From Zoogloea sp. LCSB751 (GTDB lineage: Bacteria; Pseudomonadota; Gammaproteobacteria; Burkholderiales; Rhodocyclaceae): a DNA stretch of 64,000 nucleotides. This document shows positions 23,190 to 31,901 of this stretch, piece by piece (the stretch's first letter is position 1; the number at the start of each line of letters is the position of its first letter). A program made the translations under genes and the position numbers. The DNA is taken from positions 1 to 64,000 of the forward strand of contig NZ_MWUM01000017.1 in the NCBI RefSeq assembly GCF_002028455.1. Reading direction: 5' to 3'. The notes beneath the pieces were generated by a model, which was given only the letters and a program-made list of their open reading frames with translations, had not been told where the DNA came from and did not search any database.

Positions 23190-23506
23190 TCGTCGATACT
23201 CCGTCCCATATCGTGCTGACCCTGGTGCTGCCCATCGAAGTGGAAGACGCGCTGCTCGAAACGCTGCTCGAACACCCGACACTGGCGCCGGGCTTCACCT
23301 CCCAGCGCGTCGAAGGCCAGGGCCAGCGGGTCACCTTCACCGGCACCGCCGAGCACGTGCGCGGCCGCGCCGCCTGCTGCCGGGTCGAACTGGTCGCCCC
23401 GCTGGGCGACGCCCAGGCCCTGCTCGACATCCTGCGCGAACGCTTCGGCACCAACCGGGTGTTCTTCTGGATGGTGCCGGTGATGGCCAGCGGGAGGCTC
23501 GCATGA
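23186..23506 (+). CDS. DUF3240-family small protein of the metal-efflux operon
   Basis: A 106-aa soluble protein with the plan of the DUF3240 family: an alternating ferredoxin-like beta-alpha pattern, LTLVLPIEVEDALLETLLEHP, GFTSQRVEGQG, CCRVELVAPLGDAQALLDIL and a C-terminal VFFWMVPV strand. Family members occur beside CzcA/CusA-type pumps; a regulatory or metal-sensing role similar to PII-like proteins has been suggested but is not proven. It overlaps both neighbours by ATGA, so translation is coupled. Confidence 0.75.
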   Translation: MIVDTPSHIVLTLVLPIEVEDALLETLLEHPTLAPGFTSQRVEGQGQRVTFTGTAEHVRGRAACCRVELVAPLGDAQALLDILRERFGTNRVFFWMVPVMASGRLA

Positions 23507-24864
23507 AGCGGCACACCCATTGTTCTCCCGAGGCGGCCACGGCACCTGTGGGGACGACTTCATTCGCCCAACGCCTGTTCAACGCCCGCGGGCGAGTGAA
23601 TTCGCCCCTGCTGATGATGCTCTTTCCGTTGGCGGCCCTCGCCGGCCCTGCCGCCGACGCACCGGATCTACCCCCCCAAGCCCAGGTGACCAGCGTGCTG
23701 CGCAGCAGCCCGATGGTCAGCGCCGCCGGCGCCATGCTGGAGGCCGAAGAGGCACGCAGCCGGCGCCTGGCTGCCGGCCCCCACGAATGGACACTGCGCC
23801 TGACCGACCAGCAGCGCCGCGTGCGCACGACACCGGCCGAACGCTTCAACGAAGTGGACGTGGCGCTCGAACGTGCGCTGCGCCTGCCCGGCAAGGGCGA
23901 GCTGGACCGCCAGCTCGGTGCCGCCGGCATCGCCAGCGCCAAAATCGGCCGCGGCGACGCACTGCACGAGGCCAGCCGGGCGCTGTTGTCCGGCTGGTTC
24001 GACTGGCTGCGCGAACAGTCCAGTGCCGAGCAATGGCGCAAGCAGCGCGACGTGCTGGCCCGCCAGGCCGGCGTGGTCAAACGCCGGGTCGAGCTGGGCG
24101 ACGCCCCGCGCCTGGAAAAGCTGCAGGCCGATGCCGCGCTGGCCCAGGCCGAGGCCCAGCTGGCCCAGGCCGAAGGGCGCGCCCAGGTGACCGCCGAAAG
24201 CCTGCGCCGCCTCTATCCCGCACTGAAACTGCCCGACAGCGTGCCCGAAGTGGCGCCGGAGGCTGTTGGCCAGGATGCCGCAAAGTGGGTCACCGCGATC
24301 CTCGAACACAACCATGAACTGGGCGTCGCCCGGGCGGAGAGCCTGCGCGCACGCGTCGGCGCCTCCCGTGCCGAGGCCGAACGGCGCCCCGACCCCAGCG
24401 TCGGCGTGCGCGTGGCCCGCGAACGGGACGGCGAGGAGCGCCTGATCGGTCTGACCCTCAGCCTGCCGCTACCCGGGGAAGGCCGCCGTGCCGATGCCGA
24501 CGCCGCCGTCGCCAGCGCCCAGGCCAGCGCCCACCGGGAGGCCGGCATCCAGCGCCGCATCGAGGCCGAGGCCGCCGCCCTGTACCGCCGCACCACCGCC
24601 GCCCGCGCCGGCTGGCTCGGCCAGCAGGCTGCCGCCGAAGCGCTGGTTCGCAGCGCCGACCTCAGCGAACGGGCCTGGCAACTCGGCGAGGGCAGTCTTT
24701 CCGACACCCTCAACGCCCGCCGCCTGGCCCACGAAGCCCGCCTCGCGGCCAGCCTGGCCCGCCTCGACGCCAGCGAAGCCCGCTACCGCCTGCTCCTCGA
24801 CGCCCACCAGCTGTGGGCGCTGGACATGGACGACGACGAGCACGGGGAGCACGATCACCCCTGA
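23503..24864 (+). CDS. Outer-membrane factor of the heavy-metal efflux system (CzcC/TolC-like)
   Basis: A 453-aa TolC-family protein with the long alpha-helical repeats of the tunnel (SRRLAAGPHEWTLRLTDQQ and ALAQAEAQLAQAEGRAQVTAESLRR regions). The N-terminus is odd: residues 16-37 are encoded by a degenerate REP/REPIN palindrome (23548-23611), and the hydrophobic signal starts within it at VNSPLLMMLFPLAALAG. The first 30 residues ahead of that would make an unusually long n-region, so translation may also begin at the GTG at 23596. ATG 23503 overlaps the DUF3240 stop and has GGGAGG upstream. The C-terminus is rich in Asp, Glu and His (DMDDDEHGEHDHP), a plausible metal-binding tail. Its 3' end overlaps the convergent VOC gene by 10 bp. 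Confidence 0.86.
   Translation: MKRHTHCSPEAATAPVGTTSFAQRLFNARGRVNSPLLMMLFPLAALAGPAADAPDLPPQAQVTSVLRSSPMVSAAGAMLEAEEARSRRLAAGPHEWTLRLTDQQRRVRTTPAERFNEVDVALERALRLPGKGELDRQLGAAGIASAKIGRGDALHEASRALLSGWFDWLREQSSAEQWRKQRDVLARQAGVVKRRVELGDAPRLEKLQADAALAQAEAQLAQAEGRAQVTAESLRRLYPALKLPDSVPEVAPEAVGQDAAKWVTAILEHNHELGVARAESLRARVGASRAEAERRPDPSVGVRVARERDGEERLIGLTLSLPLPGEGRRADADAAVASAQASAHREAGIQRRIEAEAAALYRRTTAARAGWLGQQAAAEALVRSADLSERAWQLGEGSLSDTLNARRLAHEARLAASLARLDASEARYRLLLDAHQLWALDMDDDEHGEHDHP
23548..23611. repeat. Degenerate REP/REPIN palindrome inside an outer-membrane factor gene
   Basis: Left arm 23548-23569 and right arm 23590-23611 correspond to the arms of the perfect copies at 38450 and 46253, with about two changes each. 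Each arm is itself a small palindrome of the type GGGCGAA-4-TTCGCCC. It is read as VGTTSFAQ and GRVNSPLL in the protein, the same frame and orientation as in the copy at 38450-38520. Confidence 0.75.
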
Positions 24865-25241
24865 ATTGCGGCACCCGGCGAGTGCAGCCCGATGCGGTTG
24901 CCCTCGCTGTCGGCAAACATCGCGATGTAGCCGATCTCCGGGCTGATCTCGGTCTTCGGCAGCAGCACCTGCCCGCCGGCCTCCACCGCGCGGGCGAGCG
25001 GCACAGCAAGGTCGTCGCCCCCGTCCAGGTAGATCAGGATGCCCTGCTCGCCGGGCCGGGCCTGCGGCGCGGCCAGCAAGGCCCCACCGGTCGCCGGCTC
25101 GACGTACGGGAAGACGGCCATCTGCATGCCGTGCATCGCCTCGCGGCGCAGGCTGACCGCAAAGGTCGCCTCATAAAAACGGACCGCCCGCTCCAGGTCG
25201 GCGACGGGGATTTCGAACCAGTTGATCAAGGTCTTGACCAT
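24855..25241 (-). CDS. VOC-superfamily (glyoxalase/bleomycin-resistance fold) protein
   Basis: A 128-aa protein with two beta-alpha-beta-beta-beta modules. The first starts INWFEIPVADLERAVRFYEATF and the second GILIYLDGGDDLAVPLARAVEAGGQVLLPK, ending with FADSEGNRIGLHSP; this is the single-domain VOC pattern with a conserved Glu/His metal set. The specific reaction is unknown. ATG 25241 is chosen (AAGGAG 7 bp upstream); an ATG 15 bp earlier contains that ribosome site and is unlikely. Divergent from the WYL regulator, which may control it. Confidence 0.83.
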   Translation of the reverse strand: MVKTLINWFEIPVADLERAVRFYEATFAVSLRREAMHGMQMAVFPYVEPATGGALLAAPQARPGEQGILIYLDGGDDLAVPLARAVEAGGQVLLPKTEISPEIGYIAMFADSEGNRIGLHSPGAAIQG

Positions 25242-25443
25242 GTTGTGCTCCTTCATGCGGATTGATTGGAGCCGCCATTCTGGCCGCCTGCTCCTGACAG
25301 CCTTCCGTCAGTAGCCCGGGCACAATCGGCCGGCCAGCGCGTTATCCTGCCAGCCTTATGTCAGCAGCCCCCGGCCACGGACCGACGCGCCTCCCGGGCT
25401 GCGTGCAAGGTGGGCTGGGGTCGTCTTTCTCCGGAGTCCCTGC

Positions 25444-26199
25444 ATGCGCCGCGCCGACCGCCTGTTCCAGATCGTTCTCCTCCTCGACCGCGGACGGGCC
25501 GTCACCGCCCGCGAGCTGGCCGAGGCCCTGCAGGTGTCCGAGCGCACCGTCTACCGGGACATCGCCGACCTGTCCCGCTCCGGCGTGCCGATCAGCGGCG
25601 AAGCCGGCGTCGGCTACCTGATGCGTGCGGGCTACCGCCTGCCGCCGCTGATGTTCGATGCCGCCGAACTCGCCGCCCTGGCCCTTGGCAGCCGCATGGT
25701 GCGCAGCTGGGCCGACCCTGAACTCGGCCGCGCGGCGGAACGCGCGCTGCTGCGCATCGAGGCGGTGTTGCCAAAAAAACTGCGCGACGATCCAGCCCGC
25801 GATGCACTGCTCGTGCCCGGCTTCCACGTTCCCGATGCGATGCGCGCGCCGATGGCAAAGCTGCGCGAGGCCATCGCCACCCAGCGCAAGGTCCGCATCG
25901 CCTACACGCGGGCCGACGGCGCGGACAGCGAGCGGCTCATCCAGCCGCTCGGCCTGGTGTTCTGGGGCGAAACCTGGACCCTCGGCGCCTGGTGCGAACT
26001 GCGCGGGGAGTTCCGCAGCTTCCGTCTCGACCGTATCCGTGGCGTCGTCGCCCTCGACAGCCGTTTCGATGGTGACGGCATGCTCGCGCGCTATCTCCTG
26101 TCCGTCCAGCAGGAGTCTGCGAAGCCATCTGCCGACTGCCCCGGAGGCGGTCCACAAGGTCTGCCGGACATGCCAGAATCGCGCCTTACGAAAGCCTGA
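25444..26199 (+). CDS. YafY-type HTH/WYL-domain transcriptional regulator
   Basis: A 251-aa regulator. The N-terminal winged helix (DRLFQIVLLLDRGRAVTARELAEALQVSERTVYRDIADLSRSG) is of the HTH_11/DeoR-like type, and the C-terminal part (from about 135) has the WYL-domain pattern, RKVRIAYTRADG and RLIQPLGLVFWGETWTLGAWCELRGEFRSFRLDRI, that binds effectors or nucleic acid ends. It lies divergent from the VOC gene with about 200 bp between, as is common for this family, suggesting local control. The last 20 residues (Pro/Gly-rich) look unrelated to the domain. Confidence 0.88.
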   Translation: MRRADRLFQIVLLLDRGRAVTARELAEALQVSERTVYRDIADLSRSGVPISGEAGVGYLMRAGYRLPPLMFDAAELAALALGSRMVRSWADPELGRAAERALLRIEAVLPKKLRDDPARDALLVPGFHVPDAMRAPMAKLREAIATQRKVRIAYTRADGADSERLIQPLGLVFWGETWTLGAWCELRGEFRSFRLDRIRGVVALDSRFDGDGMLARYLLSVQQESAKPSADCPGGGPQGLPDMPESRLTKA

Positions 26200-26236
26200 T
26201 CACCTCTAGTTTCCACCGGTCCACCGACGACGTCCG

Positions 26237-26563
26237 ATGAGCAGCTCCGACGCCAATCCCTGCCTCGACTGCGGCGCCTGTTGCGCCAGCTTCCGCGTGT
26301 CCTTCTACTGGTCCGAGGCCGAAGCCCGCGGCTTGCCGGCCGAGCTGACCGAACAGGTCAATCCGTGGTTCAGCTGCATGGCCGGCACCAATGACGCCCG
26401 CCCCCACTGCATCGCGCTGGCTGGGAGCGTTGGACAACAGGTGGGATGCACCGTCTACGAGCAGCGCCCGGAGCCCTGCCGGGAAGTCCAAGCCGGCGAC
26501 GGGCAGTGCGCCAAAGCCCGTGCCCGCCATGGAATGACAGCGCTGTCCGGCCTGCCGGGCTGA
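26237..26563 (+). CDS. YkgJ-family cysteine cluster protein
   Basis: A 108-aa protein with the N-terminal cluster CLDCGACC (positions 9-16) and further cysteines at SCMAG, HCIAL, GCTVYEQRPEPC and GQCAKA, the pattern of the YkgJ/UPF0153 family thought to bind zinc or an Fe-S cluster. The YExRPxxC segment is the family hallmark. Function unknown. It follows the WYL regulator by 37 bp. Confidence 0.85.
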   Translation: MSSSDANPCLDCGACCASFRVSFYWSEAEARGLPAELTEQVNPWFSCMAGTNDARPHCIALAGSVGQQVGCTVYEQRPEPCREVQAGDGQCAKARARHGMTALSGLPG

Positions 26564-26614
26564 GTCCGGCCCTACGGCAATCCGTCAGCAAGCTGTCGAT
26601 GGGCTTGCACATAA

Positions 26615-26633
26615 TTGCGAACAACTCTCATTT
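26615..26633. promoter_or_regulatory. Fur-box-like site upstream of the catecholate-type receptor
   Basis: TTGCGAACAACTCTCATTT, read on the other strand AAATGAGAGTTGTTCGCAA, keeps the AATGAGA...TTCGCA arms of many proteobacterial Fur sites. It is about 120 bp ahead of the TTG start of the receptor. Weaker than the site at 13608. Confidence 0.5.
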
Positions 26634-26749
26634 ACGTTAAAGTTGTAAGCAGATCCTATGGGCAAGCCAGCCATGCGCTAGCCAAGCCAGCCAGCCTCAG
26701 GTCCTGAATTCCACCGTCCCACCGACGACATTCATCCCAGGAGGCCAAA

Positions 26750-29032
26750 TTGGCACGCACGAAAACCCGTCATCAGAATTTTCATCCTCCCCACCGCAAA
26801 GCCGCGCCGGAGCAGCCCAGCGCAAGCAACGCCGAGCGGGCCATCCTGCCCCTCGGCGCGATGATGTTCGCCGCCTCGATGAACGGCTGGGCCCAGGCGC
26901 CCGCCGCCGAGGACGACGTCAAGACCCTCAAGCCGGTGGTGGTCAAGGCCGCCGCCGAAGCCGAGCAAGGCAAGGACAGCCTGCGCACCACCACCACCCG
27001 CATCGGCAAGGGCCAGCAACAGCTGCGCGACATTCCCCAATCGATCACCGTCGTCACCGAGAAGCTCATCGACGACCGCAAGATCGACACCGTCAAGGAA
27101 GCCCTCAAGGCCACCGCCGGCATCACCTTCCTGGCGGCCGAGGGCGGCGAGGAAGACATCCGCATGCGCGGCTTCCCGATCAACACCACCGGCGACCTGT
27201 TCATCGACGGCATGCGCGACCCGGCTTTCTACGACCGCGATACCTTCAACCTGGACCGCCTCGAAGTGCTGCGCGGCTCAGCCTCCATGCTGTTCGGGCG
27301 CGGCTCCACCGGCGGCGCGGTCAACCAGGTCAACAAGCAGGCCCAGCTGTACGGCGAGAACCAGGTCGACGTGACCCTCGGCAGCCACAACTACCGCCGC
27401 GCCGTCGCCGACCTCAACGTACGCACCGGCGACAACGAGGCCTTCCGCTTCAACGCGATGCGCACCATCGCCGACAACAACGGCGCCGGCGCCAGCATCG
27501 ACAAGCAGGGCTTCGCCGCCGACTACCGCTGGGGCATCGGCACCACCGACGAAATCGAGGTCGGCTACTACCACCTCGACAACAAGAACGGCATCAACTA
27601 CGGCCTGCCGTGGGTCCGCCCGACCGCCACCTCGCCGGTATCGTCCACCGGCATGCTGCCGCTCGACCCCAAGACCTACTACGGGTTGGCCAGCGACTAC
27701 AACAAGGGCACCGCCAACTACGCCACGCTGATCCACACCCACCGCTTCTCCGCCGATACCGAGCTGGTCACCAAGTTCCGCAAGGGTGACTTCCAGCGCG
27801 ACCAGCGGGCCAGCTCCCTGCGCTTCGCCGCCGCCGCGCTCCAGCCCGGTAGCCTGGCCGCCAGCCTGGCCACCCTGAGCGACGGCACCGTGGTGACCCG
27901 CGGCACCAACCTCAAGATGCAGAGCATGGAGAACTTCTTCGCCCAGAGCGACCTGTCCTCCAAGTTCGACGCCTTCGGCTTCAAGCACGAGGCGCTCACC
28001 GGCGTCGATTTCGCGTGGGAGCGCAAGCGCGTCTACGGCGCGCTCAACGCGGCCCAGGGCGGCGTGGTGCCGGCCAAGGCCAATACCACCATCGGCACGC
28101 CCTTCGATGGCGCCACGGTGGACGAGAGCATCCGCAGCATCGCCAAGAGCAGCGAATTCGAGAGCCTGTCCGGCGGCCTCTACGCCCAGGACCTGGTCCA
28201 GCTGGCCGATCACTGGAAACTGCTCGGCGGCGTCCGTTACGACGCCATGTCCGGCACCTACGACCAGTTCAACCTGACCACCAAGGCGATCACCAACTTC
28301 CAGCAATCGATCTACAAGTGGAGCCAGCGGGTCGGCGCGCTGTACCAGCCGAGCCCCCTGCAGTCCTTCCACCTGTCCTACGCCAACTCGTTCAACACTT
28401 CCGGCGACACCTACTCGTACAGCACGCAGAACCAGGACACGCCGCCCGAGAAGAGCATGAACCTGGAACTCGGCGCCAAGATCGACTCCGCCGACCGCCG
28501 CTTCAGCACCCGCTACGCCCTGTTCCGCTCGGTCAAGCTCAACGAGCGCAACACCGACCCGCTGATCAACCTGTCCGTGCTGTCCGGCAAGCGCCACTCC
28601 ACCGGCGCCGAGTTCGACTTCACCGGCCGCATCACGCCGCGCTGGGAAATGTGGGGCTCCTACATGTGGATCTGGGACGCCGAGATCGACAAGGGCGCCC
28701 CGGACGGCGAAGCCCAGGGTTCGCGCCCGTCGCTGGTGCCCAAGCATTCCGGCTCCCTGTGGTCCACCTACCAGTTCACCGAGAACTTCCGCGCCGGTGG
28801 CGGCATCAACTTCCGCAGCAAGATGACGCCCAACCGCAACCCCGGCTGGTATTCGGAAGGCTATGCGACGGCTGACCTGATGGCGGAATACGCGGTGATC
28901 CCGGACAAGTTCATCGTCAAGGCCAACGTCACCAACATCACCAACAAGCTGTACGCCGACTCCCTCTACACGTCGTTCTACGTGCCCGGGGCGGGCCGGC
29001 TCTACATGCTGACCTCGACCTTCAAGTTCTAG
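26750..29032 (+). CDS. TonB-dependent siderophore receptor (Fiu/catecholate-like)
   Basis: A 760-aa outer-membrane receptor. It has an extended N-terminus (about 48 residues up to GWAQA, with the RAILPLGAMMFAASMNGWAQA hydrophobic core), plug with LRDIPQSITVVTEKLIDDRK, IRMRGFPINTTGDLFIDGMRDPAFYDRDTFNLDRLEVLRG, and a barrel ending in LYMLTSTFKF. The long signal, the IRMRGF and MRDPAFYDRD segments and the adjoining PiuC-type hydroxylase gene are typical of Fiu-like catecholate receptors. The TTG start is supported by GGAGG 7 bp upstream. A Fur-like site precedes it and a strong terminator follows. Confidence 0.9.
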   Translation: MARTKTRHQNFHPPHRKAAPEQPSASNAERAILPLGAMMFAASMNGWAQAPAAEDDVKTLKPVVVKAAAEAEQGKDSLRTTTTRIGKGQQQLRDIPQSITVVTEKLIDDRKIDTVKEALKATAGITFLAAEGGEEDIRMRGFPINTTGDLFIDGMRDPAFYDRDTFNLDRLEVLRGSASMLFGRGSTGGAVNQVNKQAQLYGENQVDVTLGSHNYRRAVADLNVRTGDNEAFRFNAMRTIADNNGAGASIDKQGFAADYRWGIGTTDEIEVGYYHLDNKNGINYGLPWVRPTATSPVSSTGMLPLDPKTYYGLASDYNKGTANYATLIHTHRFSADTELVTKFRKGDFQRDQRASSLRFAAAALQPGSLAASLATLSDGTVVTRGTNLKMQSMENFFAQSDLSSKFDAFGFKHEALTGVDFAWERKRVYGALNAAQGGVVPAKANTTIGTPFDGATVDESIRSIAKSSEFESLSGGLYAQDLVQLADHWKLLGGVRYDAMSGTYDQFNLTTKAITNFQQSIYKWSQRVGALYQPSPLQSFHLSYANSFNTSGDTYSYSTQNQDTPPEKSMNLELGAKIDSADRRFSTRYALFRSVKLNERNTDPLINLSVLSGKRHSTGAEFDFTGRITPRWEMWGSYMWIWDAEIDKGAPDGEAQGSRPSLVPKHSGSLWSTYQFTENFRAGGGINFRSKMTPNRNPGWYSEGYATADLMAEYAVIPDKFIVKANVTNITNKLYADSLYTSFYVPGAGRLYMLTSTFKF

Positions 29033-29041
29033 GTCGAACCC

Positions 29042-29070
29042 ACGGGCGGACTTCGGGTCCGCCCGTTTTC
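29042..29070 (+). terminator. Intrinsic terminator after the Fiu-like receptor
   Basis: ACGGGCGGAC pairs with GTCCGCCCGT (10 bp) across a TTCGG loop and is followed by TTTTCCTT. It could uncouple the receptor from the hydroxylase gene that starts 17 bp later, or allow partial read-through. Confidence 0.85.
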
Positions 29071-29086
29071 CTTACGGGAACCCGCC

Positions 29087-29767
29087 ATGCTCCTGCAGAT
29101 ACCGGACGTCCTCAGCCCCGACGAAGTCCGCCAGGCCCGCCAGCTACTGGCCGACGCGCCGTGGGCCGACGGCCGCGACAGCGCCGGCCCCCAGGCCGCC
29201 CAGGTCAAGAACAACCAGCAACTGCCCCACGACTGCACCGCCGCCCAGGCGATCCGCAGCCTGATCCAGAGCCGCGTCGAGCGCCATCCGCTGTTCCTGA
29301 CCGCCGCGCTGCCGAAGAAGATCTTCACCCCACGGATCAACCGCTACGGCGGCGACACCCCGTTCTATGGCGCTCACGTGGACAACGCCGTGCGCTTCAC
29401 CGCCGACGGCCAGCGGGTGCGCACCGACGTCTCGTGCACGGTGTTCCTGTCCGATCCGGACGAGTACGACGGCGGCGAACTGCAGGTGCAGGACACCTAC
29501 GGCAGCCGCGGCGTCAAGCTGCCGGCCGGCCACGCGGTGCTCTACCCCGGCACCAGCATCCACCAGGTCACGCCGGTCACCCGCGGGCATCGCATCGCCT
29601 GCTTCTTCTGGATCGAGAGCATGGTTCGCAGCGACGAACAACGCCGCCTGCTGTTCGACCTGGACATGGCGCTGATGCGCCTGCGCGAAAAACACGGAGA
29701 ATGCGACGAAGCGGTGGCCATCACTGGCACCTATCACAACCTCCTGCGCATGTGGACCGACACGTGA
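29087..29767 (+). CDS. piuC: PKHD-type Fe(II)/2-oxoglutarate hydroxylase PiuC/YbiX
   Basis: A 226-aa 2-oxoglutarate-dependent dioxygenase. The double-stranded beta-helix has the iron ligands His97 and Asp99 ([12 protein letters not shown]) and His159 (TSIHQVTP), with Arg169 for 2-oxoglutarate binding (RGHRIACFF). The C-terminal [26 protein letters not shown] segment is characteristic of the PiuC/YbiX family, which is regularly linked to Fiu/PiuA-type siderophore receptors and iron limitation; its substrate is not settled. It follows the receptor and overlaps the next gene by GTGA. Confidence 0.9.
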   Translation: MLLQIPDVLSPDEVRQARQLLADAPWADGRDSAGPQAAQVKNNQQLPHDCTAAQAIRSLIQSRVERHPLFLTAALPKKIFTPRINRYGGDTPFYGAHVDNAVRFTADGQRVRTDVSCTVFLSDPDEYDGGELQVQDTYGSRGVKLPAGHAVLYPGTSIHQVTPVTRGHRIACFFWIESMVRSDEQRRLLFDLDMALMRLREKHGECDEAVAITGTYHNLLRMWTDT

Positions 29768-30876
29768 ACGCACCCCGCATCGACACCCTGCCGCCCGGCG
29801 TGGTCAGCCTGGGCGACCACGAAGCCCATGCCCGCAGCGTGCTCGACGCCAGCGCCTGGGCCTACTTCGCCGGTGGCGCTGCCGACGAACTGAGCCTCAC
29901 CGACAACCGGGAAGCCTGGAACGTCCTCCACCTGCGCCCCCGCGTGCTGCGCCCACTGGCCGGTGGACATACCCGCGTGTCCCTGCTCGGCCGCGAACTG
30001 GCCCACCCCATCCTGCTCGCCCCGGTGGCCTACCAGCGCATGGCCCATCCGGACGGCGAACTCGCCACGGCCTGTGCCGCCGCCGCCCAGCAGGCCGGGC
30101 TGGTCCTCAGCACCCAGGCCAGCCTGCCGCTGGAACAGATCGCCGACGCGGTGCGCGACGACCCGGAGCGCGGCCCTCTGTGGTTCCAGCTCTACCTGCA
30201 ACACGACAAGGGCTTCAACCTGGAACTGCTACGCCGCGCCGAAGCCGCCGGCTACGAAGCCCTGGTACTGACCGTCGACGCGCCCTGCCACGGCGCCCGC
30301 GACCGCGAGCGCCGCGCCGGCTTCCGCCTGCCGCCGGGCGTCCGGGCGGTGAATCTGGACAGCCTGCCGCCCCGCCTCGCCCGCCCCCTCGCCCCCGGCG
30401 CCAGCGGCCTCTTCGACGATCTACTGCTCGACGCACCGGGCTGGGACGACGTGGCCTGGCTGCAGGCCCAGACCCACCTGCCAATCATTCTGAAAGGCAT
30501 CCTCGACCCGGAAGACGCCCGCGAAGCCGCCCGTCTGCAGGTCGGCGGCCTGATCGTCTCCAACCACGGCGGGCGCACCCTCGACACCAGCCTGCCCACC
30601 GCCACCGCACTGCCATCCATCGTGCATGCGGTCGGCGACAGCCTGCCGGTGCTGGTGGACGGCGGCATCCGCCGCGGCACCGACGTGCTGAAGGCGATGG
30701 CCCTCGGCGCCAGCGCGGTGCTGGTCGGCCGGCCCTACATCTTCGGCCTGGCCAATGCCGGCGCCCTCGGTGTCGCCCATGTGATCCGCCTGCTGCGTGA
30801 CGAGCTGGAAATCGCCATGGCCCTGTGCGGCTGCCGCACGCTGCAGGACATCCCGCCAACGCTGCTGGTCGCCTGA
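29764..30876 (+). CDS. FMN-dependent alpha-hydroxy-acid oxidase/dehydrogenase (LldD family)
   Basis: A 370-aa flavoenzyme of the lactate/glycolate oxidase family, which oxidises 2-hydroxy acids to 2-oxo acids. Landmarks: [22 protein letters not shown] at the N-terminus, [35 protein letters not shown] with the catalytic Lys, and [14 protein letters not shown] with the catalytic His-Gly-Gly-Arg, then [27 protein letters not shown] binding FMN phosphate. The GTG start overlaps the piuC stop (GTGA), tying it to the iron-acquisition operon. Whether the substrate is lactate or a siderophore-derived hydroxy acid cannot be told. Confidence 0.88.
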   Translation: MNAPRIDTLPPGVVSLGDHEAHARSVLDASAWAYFAGGAADELSLTDNREAWNVLHLRPRVLRPLAGGHTRVSLLGRELAHPILLAPVAYQRMAHPDGELATACAAAAQQAGLVLSTQASLPLEQIADAVRDDPERGPLWFQLYLQHDKGFNLELLRRAEAAGYEALVLTVDAPCHGARDRERRAGFRLPPGVRAVNLDSLPPRLARPLAPGASGLFDDLLLDAPGWDDVAWLQAQTHLPIILKGILDPEDAREAARLQVGGLIVSNHGGRTLDTSLPTATALPSIVHAVGDSLPVLVDGGIRRGTDVLKAMALGASAVLVGRPYIFGLANAGALGVAHVIRLLRDELEIAMALCGCRTLQDIPPTLLVA

Positions 30877-30883
30877 ACCACGC

Positions 30884-31804
30884 CTACCAGGACGCCGTGC
30901 CATCGGCCTCCGTCCGGTAGGCGGCGAAACGCTCGGCCAGGAAATCGATGAAGACCTTCACCTTGGCGCTGAGCAGGTGGCGCTGGGGATAGACGGCGTG
31001 GATGTCCGCCACCGCCCCGACCCACGGCGCCAGCACCCGCCGCAGTTCGCCGCTGCGCAGATGCGGCGCCACATCCCATTCCGAACGCAGCACGATGCCG
31101 TGGCCGGCCAGCGCCCAGCCGACCGCCACTTCGCCGTGGTTGCTGCTGAGGCCGCCGCGCACCTTCACGGTAACGTGCTTTTCGCCATCGGCCAGTTCCC
31201 AACTGTTGTAGGCGCGGGTGTTCTCGCGGATCACGATGCAGCGGTGACGGACCAGATCCTGCGGGTCGGCAGGCTCGCCACTCGCCGCCAGATAGGCCGG
31301 CGACGCGCACAGCAGACGCCGGTTGGCGGCGATCCGGCGGGCCAGTACGCGGGTATCCGGCGGCGGGCCGAAGCGGACGCCGACATCGGTGGCGGTCGCA
31401 GTCAGGTCAAGCGGCCGGTCGGTGAGTTGCAGGATCACCTCCACCTCCGGGTAGCGCAACGCGAAATCGGCGATGGCCGGCGCCAGGTGGCAGCGCCCGA
31501 AACCCAGCGTGGCGTTCACGCGCAACAGGCCACGAGGCTGCTCGCGGCTTGCCGACAGGCCGCGCTCAAGGGTTTCGATGTCCCGCAGGATGCGCGCGCC
31601 CTCGTCGAGGTAGCGCTCCCCTTCCGGTGTCAGGCTCTGGCGCCGCGTGGTTCGGTTCAGCAAGCGCACGCCCAAGCGCGCCTCCAGCGCCGCCAGTCGA
31701 CGGCTCACCGCCGGCGGGGTGACGCCCAGTTCGGCCGCAGCAGCAGCCAGGCTGTCCTGGCGGGCGACGACGGCAAAGAAGGCCAGATCGGATGAATCCT
31801 GCAT
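30884..31804 (-). CDS. LysR-type transcriptional regulator
   Basis: A 306-aa regulator with the N-terminal LysR helix-turn-helix (DLAFFAVVARQDSLAAAAAELGVTPPAVSRRLAALEARLG) and a substrate-binding domain (from about 90, GLLRVNATLGFGRCHLAPAIADFALRYPEVEVILQL) as in the DsdC/TrpI-like group. It ends 7 bp from the convergent hydroxy-acid oxidase gene and lies divergent from the TauE-like transporter gene, which is the first candidate target. Its ATG lacks a clear ribosome site. Confidence 0.9.
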   Translation of the reverse strand: MQDSSDLAFFAVVARQDSLAAAAAELGVTPPAVSRRLAALEARLGVRLLNRTTRRQSLTPEGERYLDEGARILRDIETLERGLSASREQPRGLLRVNATLGFGRCHLAPAIADFALRYPEVEVILQLTDRPLDLTATATDVGVRFGPPPDTRVLARRIAANRRLLCASPAYLAASGEPADPQDLVRHRCIVIRENTRAYNSWELADGEKHVTVKVRGGLSSNHGEVAVGWALAGHGIVLRSEWDVAPHLRSGELRRVLAPWVGAVADIHAVYPQRHLLSAKVKVFIDFLAERFAAYRTEADGTASW

Positions 31805-31901
31805 TCGTGCGATTCAGGTACGGATCAAATTAACCTGAGAGCATTGTATCTCTGCCACCGCTGCTTATGATGGGTTCCGGATTTTCACCTGCGTGACCAT
31901 C

